Origin: an uncultured Candidatus Melainabacteria bacterium
Lineage (GTDB): Bacteria; Cyanobacteriota; Vampirovibrionia; Gastranaerophilales; Gastranaerophilaceae
Direction of reading: 5' to 3'
Assembly (NCBI GenBank): GCA_934693165.1
Contig: CAKUUX010000001.1
Coordinates: 152,410-216,409, forward strand
Length of the DNA stretch: 64,000 nt
Both the position numbers and the translations under genes were made by a program. The notes below the pieces were generated by a model, which had not been told where the DNA came from, did not search any database, and was given only the letters and a program-made list of their open reading frames with translations. Of the stretch, positions 38,518-45,954 are shown piece after piece (within the stretch, counting starts at the first letter, position 1; the number at the start of each line of letters is the position of its first letter).

Positions 38518-38546
38518 AAAAAAAGACCTCAGAGAGGTCTTTTTTA
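38518..38546 (-). terminator. Terminator hairpin behind the tRNA-Phe 3' relic
   Basis: AAAAAGACCTC and GAGGTCTTTTT surround a 3-base loop with T runs on both strands. It is directly attached to a tRNA-3'-like fragment (38548-38563), copying the arrangement of the functional tRNA-Phe and its terminator. Confidence 0.7.
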
Positions 38547-38563
38547 AAATGGTGTCGCAACTC
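38541..38563 (-). pseudogene. Relic of a tRNA-Phe 3' end
   Basis: Twenty-three bases including the CCA end and acceptor strand match the 3' flank of the functional tRNA-Phe (38684-38706) with one mismatch (GTCGC versus GCCGC). Nothing tRNA-like follows on the 5' side, so this is a partial copy. Confidence 0.6.
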
Positions 38564-38660
38564 ACTCTGCCGAGAAAAACGATTGAGTATCGTTTTTCGA
38601 GAGGTAAAAGAACGAAGGGCGAAGCCCTTGTTCAATTCATTAATTAAATTTTTACAACAA

Positions 38661-38688
38661 AAAAAGAACTCCAAATGGAGTTCTTTTT
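38661..38688 (-). terminator. tRNA-Phe terminator
   Basis: Perfect 11-bp stem AAAAGAACTCC / GGAGTTCTTTT with a 4-base loop and a T tract, just downstream of the tRNA CCA end. Confidence 0.8.
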
Positions 38689-38692
38689 AAAA

Positions 38693-38768
38693 TGGTGCCG
38701 CAACTCGGAATTGAACCAAGGACACAGGGATTTTCAGTCCCTTGCTCTACCAACTGAGCTATTGCGGC
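38693..38768 (-). tRNA. tRNA-Phe (anticodon GAA)
   Basis: 76 nt including the encoded CCA. Acceptor GCCGCAA pairs with TTGCGGC. D arm AGCTCAGTTGGTAGAGC, anticodon stem AGGGA / TCCCT around CTGAAAA (GAA anticodon), and T arm TTGGTTCAATTCCGA with the GTTCAAT loop. Confidence 0.98.
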
Positions 38769-38848
38769 AGTTCAGTTTTCTGAGCTATTGTGAACCCTCT
38801 CGAGTCCATAAATTTATTCTACTTGCTAAATCTTTATAGTCAAGTTTT

Positions 38849-39373
38849 CTATTGAGGTCCTAAGAAAAGTGTTACGTTTCTGCCCTCTAATTGTGGTTTT
38901 TTCTCGATTTGAATTGGTTCGTTTTTCAAATCTTCCACGAATCTATTTGCTAAGTCAAATGCTAGTTGTGAGTGTTGCATTTCTCTTCCTCTTAGCATTA
39001 CAACAATTTTTACTTTATTACCTTGTGCAATAAATTTCTTAATATTGTTAATTCTTACTTGGTAATCGTGCGTATCAATCTTATATCTGATTTTTACTTC
39101 TTTAACATCTACTGTATGTTGTTTTTTCTTTGCTTCTTTTGCTTTCTTTTCGATTTCGTATTTATATTTGCCGAAATCCATTATCTTTGCTACAGGTGGG
39201 TCTTGGTTTGGATTGATTAATACTAGGTCCAATCCTGCATCATCTGCCATGCTTAACGCTTCTGATGTTGGCACAATGCCTTTATTTTCTCTATCTTGAG
39301 TGATTAATCTTACTTCTTTTGCTCTAATATCATTATTCATAATGATTTTTTCTTTTTTGTTGTCGTTAGCTAT
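38849..39373 (-). CDS. infC: Translation initiation factor IF-3, probable ATA start
   Basis: Conserved IF-3 blocks: NNDIRAKEVRLI, EALSMADDAGLDLVLI, PVAKIMDFGKYKYE, RGREMQHSQLAFDL. The first in-frame ATG (39340) has no Shine-Dalgarno. Eleven codons upstream an ATA codon (39373-39371) sits 8 bases behind GGAG, and the extension (ANDNKKEKII) matches the place where other IF-3 proteins begin. Non-AUG starts in infC are a known autoregulatory device, because IF-3 itself discriminates against them. From ATG the protein is 163 aa, from ATA 174 aa. An in-frame stop (TAA) lies just before the Shine-Dalgarno. Confidence 0.92.
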   Translation of the reverse strand: MANDNKKEKIIMNNDIRAKEVRLITQDRENKGIVPTSEALSMADDAGLDLVLINPNQDPPVAKIMDFGKYKYEIEKKAKEAKKKQHTVDVKEVKIRYKIDTHDYQVRINNIKKFIAQGNKVKIVVMLRGREMQHSQLAFDLANRFVEDLKNEPIQIEKKPQLEGRNVTLFLGPQ

Positions 39374-39480
39374 GGCTCTTTCTCCTTATATTAAATATAT
39401 TATCTCTTAATGTTCTTATAATACCACATGTTGAAATTTTCAACCCTCATGATACAAGTTTTTTGTTACATATTGTAAAA

Positions 39481-39660
39481 CTGCTCACACGGCGCTGTCT
39501 TACTCGTTCGCACTAAACGGCAATTCCGAGTTTTGCTACTGTGATTTCATCATTCAGCCTTTGCTCGGGCTATCGGATTATTCGGGTTGTCGCGAGAGTA
39601 ACGTCTCGCTCCACCTTTCGGGCTGGGTTCGCTACGCTCACACGGCGCCCTTCCGAAAAT
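39481..39660. repeat. Dispersed repeat, copy A, in a GC-rich island
   Basis: Bases 39481-39552 are the reverse complement of 57656-57727 behind groEL; 36 bases at one end are identical and about five differences occur in the rest. The remaining part (39553-39660) is much richer in G+C than its surroundings and ends in a second copy of GCTCACACGGCGC (also at 39483). No ORF is convincing here. It ends next to the stop codon of the activase gene. Confidence 0.75.
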
Positions 39661-39664
39661 CCGA

Positions 39665-40669
39665 TTAATTTATCTCCCATTTTCCACAAGTTCCACCCCA
39701 ACGTGCAATGATAGTACCTTTAATATCTTTGATACGTTTTACGTGTTGAACTTCTTGGATACCTTCTACAATTGTTACAACTTCGCAGTTATTAGAACAT
39801 CCTGGGCAGTCACAAGTGATTGATGTAAAGTGCATATCACCCACTTCCCAACCTCTGAAAGTTGTTTCTTTGTTTGTGTACTGATGGTTTTCCATTGCCA
39901 ACAATGCTGCACCGATTGCACCCATTGTTTGGTGATTTTCTGGAACTACGATTTCTGTTTTCAAGATTTCTTCAAACGCTTTTACCATACCTTTGTTAGT
40001 TGCAACACCACCTTGGAATGAAATTGTTGGTAGCAATTCTTTACCCAAAGCTAAGTTTGCTAAATAGTTTCTAACAAGTGCTTGGCATAAACCATATAAC
40101 AAATCTTCAACAGGATAACCCAATTGTTGTTTATGGATTAAGTCACTTTCTGCAAATACACCACATCTACCTGCAATTCTTGCAGGGTTTTCAGAACGAA
40201 GTGCTGTATCACCAAATTCTTCAATCGATACATTTAATCTTTGTGCTTGGTGGTCTAGGAATGAACCTGTACCTGCTGCGCAAACTGTGTTCATAGCAAA
40301 GTCTGTTACGATACCGTCTCTTAAGATAATAATTTTACTATCTTGTCCACCAATTTCAAGAATTGTTTGAACTCCAGGAATGTTTGTACTTGCTGCTACT
40401 GCGTGGGCTGTAATTTCGTTTTTGATAACATCAGCACCAACTAATGCACCTGCTAGGTTACGTCCAGAACCTGTTGTTCCAACACCTTTTATATCATATT
40501 CTTGTTTTGCTTGTGCTTTAATTTGATTTAAACCTTTTTGAACAGCCATAACTGGTTTACCTGCTGTTCTTAGCATGTATGAATCAACGTATTTACCGTT
40601 TTCATCTACTAATGCAAATTTTGTAGTTACTGAACCTACGTCTATACCCAAATATGTTGTTAAACTCAT
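39665..40669 (-). CDS. 2-hydroxyacyl-CoA dehydratase-type activase (HgdC/BcrAD family)
   Basis: ASKHA-fold ATPase that injects an electron into 2-hydroxyacyl-CoA dehydratases or related double-cubane proteins. GIDVGSVTTKFALVD (phosphate 1), the Fe-S ligand segments NTVCAAGTGSFLDHQ and GRCGVFAESD, and SFQGGVATNKGMV. 334 aa, longer than HgdC (about 260). An extra C-terminal Cys-rich piece (CDCPGCSNNC, GGTCGKW) is normally found in long fused activases just before their dehydratase part. No dehydratase subunit gene is adjacent, and the stop abuts a repeat. Confidence 0.88.
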   Translation of the reverse strand: MSLTTYLGIDVGSVTTKFALVDENGKYVDSYMLRTAGKPVMAVQKGLNQIKAQAKQEYDIKGVGTTGSGRNLAGALVGADVIKNEITAHAVAASTNIPGVQTILEIGGQDSKIIILRDGIVTDFAMNTVCAAGTGSFLDHQAQRLNVSIEEFGDTALRSENPARIAGRCGVFAESDLIHKQQLGYPVEDLLYGLCQALVRNYLANLALGKELLPTISFQGGVATNKGMVKAFEEILKTEIVVPENHQTMGAIGAALLAMENHQYTNKETTFRGWEVGDMHFTSITCDCPGCSNNCEVVTIVEGIQEVQHVKRIKDIKGTIIARWGGTCGKWEIN

Positions 40670-40715
40670 CTTATATACTTCCTTCTTTCAAATAAATAAT
40701 ATCATAAAAATTTAT

Positions 40716-41714
40716 TTATTTATACAAAAAGCATGAAACTCTATGAGTATCTGTAAATAAAACTTCTTCTGGATAGCTTTCTTTACATTGTGGCATACAT
40801 TTTGAGCATCTTGATGCAAATGGACATCCGACATGCTTTTTGCTCGGATCAGGTAAATCACCATCTAAAGTTGCATCTTTTGATATTGGCATGTTCAATT
40901 TTGGAACAGAATTTAAAAGTGCTTTTGTATACGGATGTTTTGCTGAATTAAAAATTTCATCTACTGTACCGATTTCTACAATTTTACCCAAATACATAAC
41001 AGCAACTCTATCTGCCAAATATTTAATAACACTCAAATCATGCGAAATAAACATCATAGTTAAATTATAATGTTGTTTTAAATCAGTTAGAAGATTAATA
41101 ATTTGAGCCTGAATGCTAACATCTAGTGCACTTACAGGTTCATCTGCAATAACAAAATCTGGTCTTAAAATTAATGCTCTTGCAATTGCAATTCTTTGTC
41201 TTTGACCTCCAGAAAATTCATGAGGGTATTTGTCTATATCGCTTTCATCAAGACCAACTTGACGAAGAATATCTAAAACGATTTCTTTTAATTCGTCTTT
41301 TGACATTTCTTTTATTGTTTTTAAATCAGGTGAAAAATTTCTCAAATTTGAATGTACCATTAACGGTTCTTTAACAATATCAAAAACAGTCATTTTAGGA
41401 TTTAAACTTGCATAAGGATTTTGAAAAATCATGCTAACATTTTGACAATAACTTTTTTGAAGTTTTGAATTTAGTTTAAAAATATTTTTTCCTTTATAAA
41501 AAATTTCGCCAGATTTTGGTTTAACAAGTCTTAAAAGAGTTTTTGCTAAAGTTGATTTTCCACAACCAGATTCTCCTGCAACTGCAAGAATTTCCCCCTT
41601 TTTTATATTTAAATTAACGCCATTTACAGCATACACGTGTTTTGCAGGTTTGAAAACCTCTTTTTTTGTTTCGTATTCTACAAATAAATCGTTTATTTCT
41701 ACTAAATTATTCAT
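40716..41714 (-). CDS. Oligopeptide/dipeptide ABC transporter ATPase (OppF/DppF type)
   Basis: Walker A GESGCGKSTLAK, Q loop MIFQNPYASLNP, signature FSGGQRQRIAIARAL, Walker B FVIADEPVSALD, and the OppF C-terminal extension with the Cys motif (CPFASRC ... CMPQC) seen in OppD/F proteins. 332 aa. It stands alone: no OppA, OppB, OppC or OppD gene in the window. Confidence 0.93.
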   Translation of the reverse strand: MNNLVEINDLFVEYETKKEVFKPAKHVYAVNGVNLNIKKGEILAVAGESGCGKSTLAKTLLRLVKPKSGEIFYKGKNIFKLNSKLQKSYCQNVSMIFQNPYASLNPKMTVFDIVKEPLMVHSNLRNFSPDLKTIKEMSKDELKEIVLDILRQVGLDESDIDKYPHEFSGGQRQRIAIARALILRPDFVIADEPVSALDVSIQAQIINLLTDLKQHYNLTMMFISHDLSVIKYLADRVAVMYLGKIVEIGTVDEIFNSAKHPYTKALLNSVPKLNMPISKDATLDGDLPDPSKKHVGCPFASRCSKCMPQCKESYPEEVLFTDTHRVSCFLYK

Positions 41715-41779
41715 AAATTTATTATAAAATAACCTAAAAATAATTACTACTAATCAATTAATTAAATTTAATAGAGGAA

Positions 41780-41805
41780 GAGGCGAAGCCTTATGGCTTC
41801 GCCTC
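41780..41805 (-). terminator. GAAGCC-family hairpin between rubredoxin and the OppF-type gene
   Basis: 11-bp perfect stem GAGGCGAAGCC / GGCTTCGCCTC with a TTAT loop. It is second in tandem after the rubredoxin terminator and upstream of the ABC ATPase. It lacks a strong T tract. Confidence 0.65.
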
Positions 41806-41813
41806 TCAAAAGA

Positions 41814-41846
41814 GAAGGAGCGAAACGCATTGCGTTTCGCTCCTTC
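41814..41846 (-). terminator. Rubredoxin terminator
   Basis: 15-bp perfect stem GAAGGAGCGAAACGC / GCGTTTCGCTCCTTC with a 3-base loop, followed on the minus strand by TCTCTTTT. It begins 5 bases after the rubredoxin stop. Confidence 0.85.
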
Positions 41847-41850
41847 GTTG

Positions 41851-41973
41851 TTAATCTTCTATTTTTTCAAAGGCTTCTTTACCAACGCCACATTCTGGAC
41901 ATAAATAATCATCTGATTCTTTAGTTAAGTCACCTTCATAGATGTAACCACAAACTGTACATTCATATTTCAT
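41851..41973 (-). CDS. Rubredoxin-like protein (40 aa)
   Basis: ORF of 40 codons starting [14 protein letters not shown] and containing a second Cys pair in [16 protein letters not shown]. The two CxxC knuckles are the iron ligands of rubredoxin. It is about 12 residues shorter than usual; the loop between the knuckles is reduced. Strong Shine-Dalgarno AAAGGAGAAATG. As a one-electron carrier it could serve the superoxide reductase encoded at 52466, a pairing known from anaerobes. Confidence 0.9.
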   Translation of the reverse strand: MKYECTVCGYIYEGDLTKESDDYLCPECGVGKEAFEKIED

Positions 41974-42038
41974 AATCATTTCTCCTTTTTTCAATTTTAG
42001 TTTAAATTGATTACAAAATATTTTAATTGTACATGTAG

Positions 42039-43013
42039 TTATTTTTTAGCAGTAAGCATTTCCTTGATACCGTCAATTGAACTTAAAACGCCTGTTGCTT
42101 CATAAGGTAAGTAAATAACTTTATTATCTTGACCTGAAGTAATTTGTTTAAGTGTTTCAAGGTATTTCATAGCAATCAAGTATTTGTCAGCTTGACCGTT
42201 TTCAGCTAAAGCATCAATAATCATTTTGATAGCTTCTTTTTCACCATCTGCTTGTAAAATTCTAGCTTGTTTTTCCCCGTCAGCTTTTAGGATTGCTGCT
42301 TGTTTTTCACCTTCTGCTTTATTGATAGCAGCTTCCTTTTCACCTTGAGCTTTAAGAATTGCAGATTGTTTCAAACCTTCTGATTCAAGAATTACTGCAC
42401 GTTTTTCACGTTCTGCTTTCATTTGTTTTTCCATTGCAGCTTGAATATCAGCAGGTGGGTTGATGTCTTGAAGTTCTACACGGTTAACTTTAACACCCCA
42501 TTTGTTTGTTGCTTCATCAAGAATTGCTCTTAATTCTTGGTTAATTTTATCTCTTGAAACTAAAGTTTCGTCCAAATCTAATTGACCAACTAAATTTCTT
42601 AATGTTGTTTGAGTCAATTTTTCAATTGCATCAACAAGGTTTGTGATTTCGTAAACAGCTGATTTTGAATCAACAATTTGGAAATATAATAAAGCGTTAA
42701 TGCTAATTGTTACGTTATCTTTTGTGATTACGTTTTGTCTTGGAAAATCATATACTGATTCTCTCATATCAATTTTGTTCATTACTTTTACGTAAGAATA
42801 AGTTTGACCATCAATACCTTTTTGAGAAACCTTCATTGTAATTCCGTGAGGAGTGTCAATGAAAGGAATGATGAAATTTAACCCTGGACGTAAAACTGCG
42901 TGGAATTTACCCCAACGTTCAATAATCATTTCTTCTGTTTGTTGAACAATAATTACACCTTTAAGTACGTAAACTACTGCAAGGATGAATAATATAAATA
43001 AAAAAAGTCCCAT
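42039..43013 (-). CDS. SPFH/band 7 membrane protein (QmcA-like)
   Basis: An N-terminal TM ([20 protein letters not shown]), an SPFH domain (about 20-200) and a long helical region with repeated [19 protein letters not shown] units typical of QmcA/stomatin oligomerising tails. 324 aa. It pairs with the adjacent NfeD gene, an association common across bacteria, and is thought to organise membrane microdomains. Confidence 0.95.
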   Translation of the reverse strand: MGLFLFILFILAVVYVLKGVIIVQQTEEMIIERWGKFHAVLRPGLNFIIPFIDTPHGITMKVSQKGIDGQTYSYVKVMNKIDMRESVYDFPRQNVITKDNVTISINALLYFQIVDSKSAVYEITNLVDAIEKLTQTTLRNLVGQLDLDETLVSRDKINQELRAILDEATNKWGVKVNRVELQDINPPADIQAAMEKQMKAEREKRAVILESEGLKQSAILKAQGEKEAAINKAEGEKQAAILKADGEKQARILQADGEKEAIKMIIDALAENGQADKYLIAMKYLETLKQITSGQDNKVIYLPYEATGVLSSIDGIKEMLTAKK

Positions 43014-43023
43014 ATTTGCTCCT

Positions 43024-43449
43024 TTAAATTTTTTCTACATACATGATAAGACTATCATTTTTAACGATTTTTACTTCTGAATTTTCTGGAATTTCTTCTT
43101 CACTTTCAGAAAGTCTAGCTTCCCATCTTTCGCCATAAAGAGTTATAACTCCAGAATATTTTGTAACTTTTTCAACTACTTTTGCAGTTTTGCCAATATA
43201 TTTTTCTTCTACGCCAGAAGCTTCTTTATCTTTTTGGTTTTTTCTTAAAAATGGTCTAAACAATAATAATGACGCAACTGAAACAATAACAAATACAGGT
43301 ACTAGCACATTATACGTACCAAAAAATATCGCGCAAATACCTGTTGCAAAAGAACCTATTGCCAAACTTAAAAAGAAAGTTGTAGGAGTTACGATTTCTA
43401 GGATTAGTAATAAAAATCCTAATGCTAAAAATGTTTTCCAAAGTTCCAT
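43024..43449 (-). CDS. NfeD-family membrane protein
   Basis: Three to four TM helices in the first ~70 residues, then a C-terminal OB-fold domain (YIGKTAKVVEKVTKYSGVIT, GERWEARL) as in NfeD short forms. 141 aa. Ten bases upstream of the SPFH gene, its usual partner. Confidence 0.93.
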   Translation of the reverse strand: MELWKTFLALGFLLLILEIVTPTTFFLSLAIGSFATGICAIFFGTYNVLVPVFVIVSVASLLLFRPFLRKNQKDKEASGVEEKYIGKTAKVVEKVTKYSGVITLYGERWEARLSESEEEIPENSEVKIVKNDSLIMYVEKI

Positions 43450-43460
43450 ATTAAATAACC

Positions 43461-43670
43461 TTATTGAGCAGATGCTTCAACAACATCGTTCATAGCGTCA
43501 ACCATAGCGTCGATATCAATACCATGAACTTTTGCGCCTGCTTCTAAGTTCTCAAATCTAGCTGCAGCACATCCGATGCAACCCATTCCAAATCTTTGGA
43601 ATACTTCTATTGTTTCTGGGTAAGCTTGTACGATTTCCATAATACCCATTTCTTTAGTAATTTTTGCCAT
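43461..43670 (-). CDS. DUF1858 domain protein
   Basis: 69 residues with the DUF1858 pattern: I/T-rich start, MEIVQAYPETIEVFQRFGMGC and the redox-active-looking Cys pair GCIGCAA. Members are often linked with hybrid cluster proteins and anaerobic redox enzymes. Shine-Dalgarno AAAGGAGAAAAAAT. First gene of the DUF1858-NfeD-SPFH group. Confidence 0.88.
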   Translation of the reverse strand: MAKITKEMGIMEIVQAYPETIEVFQRFGMGCIGCAAARFENLEAGAKVHGIDIDAMVDAMNDVVEASAQ

Positions 43671-43771
43671 ATTTTTTCTCCTTTAAAATAAAATGTTGAC
43701 TTTTAAAAAAATATTCTTAAAAAGAATATGTAACATTACAGTTTATTATACACAAAAAATGGAGAAATGCT

Positions 43772-43936
43772 ATGGAACTATTGAAGAATTTTTTTGACAA
43801 CGAAAGAACATGCTGTGTTGGTTTATGCTCACTAAGAAGAAAAGTTTTTATTCAAGACCAAATGGAAAGATACATTAATCAACAAATGTCTATTTACAAC
43901 CGTAATATATTTATTAACAGACAACATGTTATGTAA
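43772..43936 (+). CDS. Small protein, 54 aa, unknown
   Basis: ATG at 43772 follows GGAGAAATGCT. The product starts MELLKNFFDNERTCCVGLC and continues with a basic, Gln/Asn-rich helix (RRKVFIQDQMERYINQQ). A strong terminator follows at 43998-44043. A good ribosome site, its own terminator and opposite orientation to both neighbours support a real gene; no family recognised. Confidence 0.6.
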   Translation: MELLKNFFDNERTCCVGLCSLRRKVFIQDQMERYINQQMSIYNRNIFINRQHVM

Positions 43937-43997
43937 ATAGAATTATGAAAAAGAAGTAGTTACAAATTAAGAGAGAGAGGAGAGTTAAAATCAAAGT

Positions 43998-44043
43998 AAG
44001 CCGTATTTTGCCTCATAATTCGAGGCAAAGTACGGGCTTTTTA
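43998..44043 (+). terminator. Terminator after the 54-aa ORF
   Basis: Long stem AAGCC(C)GTA..TTTGCCTC / GAGGCAAA..TAC GGGCTT with a 7-base loop, ending in GGGCTTTTTAATTTT. The T tract is on the plus strand. Confidence 0.8.
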
Positions 44044-44112
44044 ATTTTGTTTGTCAGTTTGGCTGTCGGCTTAGTATAAACGACCTACTACTGAAATTTT
44101 GACCAACTATAA

Positions 44113-44140
44113 TTGGTCAAAATATTTTTAGAGCTATAAT
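44113..44140 (+). promoter_or_regulatory. Candidate promoter upstream of the structured RNA
   Basis: TTGGTC (44113-44118), 16-base spacer, TATAAT (44135-44140). The -35 lies in one arm of an 11-bp palindrome (ATTTTGACCAA / TTGGTCAAAAT, 44093-44122). It would start transcription near 44147, just ahead of the structured RNA candidate. Confidence 0.35.
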
Positions 44141-44175
44141 CCTTGCGACCATATTATCATATTTATATAACTTTT

Positions 44176-44312
44176 CGGCCTTTTTTATAATTTAGTAAAT
44201 GGCTCCTGTCAAATCAAAGATTTGAAATGTTGCTATCGTAGTGTTCGCCTGCTTGTCTTTGCCTACGCAAAGCCAACACTGCTCACATCGGCTTACGCAT
44301 TTAAAAAGGCCG
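44176..44312. ncRNA. Candidate structured non-coding RNA, unknown class
   Basis: 137 bases closed by a perfect 10-bp end stem (CGGCCTTTTT / AAAAAGGCCG) extended by AAATG/CATTT. Inside are AGTGTT / AACACT enclosing CTTTGC-CTAC-GCAAAG, and a separate hairpin AAATC-AAA-GATTT. The rod-like shape recalls 6S RNA, but I see no sequence match to a known class. The strand is undecided: a TATAAT box upstream favours plus. Confidence 0.4.
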
Positions 44313-44360
44313 TACCACTGTCTATCGAAATTTAACACTAACAAATCCTTAAATATTACC

Positions 44361-44580
44361 TCTTGAATAGGACTACGATACCCGTAAAGGTTACCTTAGT
44401 GCTGCTATGTTTCCATCCTGACACGGTTCGATATTTTACGCCACCGTAACCTAGACCGTCAACAGCAATATTTAGTTCATTGAGAGAATTAAACCCCTCA
44501 CAACAGGCTCTGCCCCTCGCTAAGCATTCGAGTCAAGAGATTTGCTACGTCCCCAGGGAGTACGACCTATGTTTATTCTA
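44361..44580 (-). ncRNA. ffs: Signal recognition particle RNA, large bacterial type
   Basis: On the minus strand, domain IV reads GTGTCAGG-ATG-GAAA-CAT-AGCAGCAC (44399-44424), the Ffh-binding symmetric loop with a GAAA tetraloop. About 120 bases 5' of it, GTACTCCCTGGGGACGTAGC (44543-44562) matches the Alu-domain pattern of Bacillus-type scRNA (GTGCTAGATGGGGAGGTAGC). The end segments CCTATTC / GAATA..AGG pair, giving a molecule of about 220 nt. Ends are approximate. Confidence 0.85.
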
Positions 44581-44614
44581 TCATAAATATTTTTTTGAGC
44601 AATTCAACGATTGT

Positions 44615-45919
44615 TTAGTAGTTTGCGCCGATACAAGTATAATCAAAACCTTTTTCTACAAGCTTTGAACCATTGTATTGATTTCTACCGTCAAAAATCA
44701 CTGGATTATTTAATAATTCTTTTATTTTGTCAAAATCAGGACGTCTAAATTCATTCCATTCTGTCAAAAGTATTAATGCATCAGCATTTTCTAGTGCTTC
44801 ATAAGAATTTTTTGCATAAGTTATTTTATTTTGGAAATAAAATTTTGCCTCTTCGCTAGCTTTTGGATCATACGCTTGAACTTTGGCACCACGATTCAAT
44901 AATTCGTTTATTATTGTTATTGCTGGAGCTTCTCTCATGTCATTAGTTTTAGGTTTAAAAGCAAGACCCCATACGGTAAAGGTTTTTCCAGTTAAATTTT
45001 TGCCGAATTTATTTGTAATTTTATCTAAAAATAATAATCTTTGTTTTTTATTTGTTTCGTCTGCAGATTTAATTATGCTCATTTCGCAATCGTTTTCTAG
45101 CCCTGTTTTAATTAGAGCTTTAACGTCTTTTGGAAAACAACTTCCACCATAGCCTAGACCTGCAAATAAGAATTTGTTACCAATACGAGAATCGGTTGTC
45201 ATTCCAACTCTAACCATTTCAGCGTTAGCGCCAACCTTTTCACAAAGATTTGCAATTTCATTTGCATAGGAAATTTTTACTGCTAAAAATGCATTTGAAG
45301 CGTATTTTGTCATCTCAGCTGATTTTACATCCATAACAATTACTCTGTTACCTGTTCTAAAAAATGGAGCATAAATTTCTTGCATAATTTGTGTCGCTTT
45401 ATCTGAATTTGAACCGATTACAACTCTATCAGGGGATAAAAAGTCATCAACAGCATTACCTTGTTTTAAAAATTCGGGGTTTGAAACAACGTCAAAATCG
45501 TATTTTGTGTTTGCTTTAATTATTTCTGAAACTTTTTCAGCAGTTCCAACAGGAACAGTTGATTTATCTACGATAACTTTATAATCATTCATTGAAGTTG
45601 CGATTGACTTTGCAACATTGAACACGTATTGTAAATCAGCAGAACCATCTTCGCCTTGAGGTGTACCTACTGCAATAAAGCATACTAAAGATTTTTCTAC
45701 TGCAGATTTTAAATCAGTTGAAAATTCTAAACGATTTTCAAGAACATTTGCCTTTACAAGTTCCTCTAATGATGGTTCATAAATTGGAATAATACCATTT
45801 TTTAGCTGAGAAATTTTAGCTTCATTATTATCAACACAGATAACGTTGTTGCCCATATCAGCAAGACAAGCGCCTGCTACTAAACCAACATATCCAGTTC
45901 CAATTACGCAAATATTCAT
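44615..45919 (-). CDS. ugd: UDP-glucose 6-dehydrogenase
   Basis: Oxidises UDP-glucose to UDP-glucuronate. N-terminal NAD-binding GTGYVGLVAGACLADMG (residues 7 onward), central helix, and catalytic C261 in GYGGSCFPKDV; the C-terminal UDP-binding domain includes VWGLAFKPKTNDMREA. 434 aa. Last gene of the glycan cassette in transcription order. A copy of its first 11 codons remains at 52318-52350, at the other end of the cassette. Strong Shine-Dalgarno AGGAGGG. Confidence 0.97.
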   Translation of the reverse strand: MNICVIGTGYVGLVAGACLADMGNNVICVDNNEAKISQLKNGIIPIYEPSLEELVKANVLENRLEFSTDLKSAVEKSLVCFIAVGTPQGEDGSADLQYVFNVAKSIATSMNDYKVIVDKSTVPVGTAEKVSEIIKANTKYDFDVVSNPEFLKQGNAVDDFLSPDRVVIGSNSDKATQIMQEIYAPFFRTGNRVIVMDVKSAEMTKYASNAFLAVKISYANEIANLCEKVGANAEMVRVGMTTDSRIGNKFLFAGLGYGGSCFPKDVKALIKTGLENDCEMSIIKSADETNKKQRLLFLDKITNKFGKNLTGKTFTVWGLAFKPKTNDMREAPAITIINELLNRGAKVQAYDPKASEEAKFYFQNKITYAKNSYEALENADALILLTEWNEFRRPDFDKIKELLNNPVIFDGRNQYNGSKLVEKGFDYTCIGANY

Positions 45920-45954
45920 ACGTTAACCCTCCTATTATTTAATTTAATATCTTT

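Noticed and set aside
44176..44312. Assignment as tmRNA or RNase P RNA
   Set aside because: No tag reading frame or tRNA-like ends, and no RNase P conserved blocks; left as unknown structured RNA.
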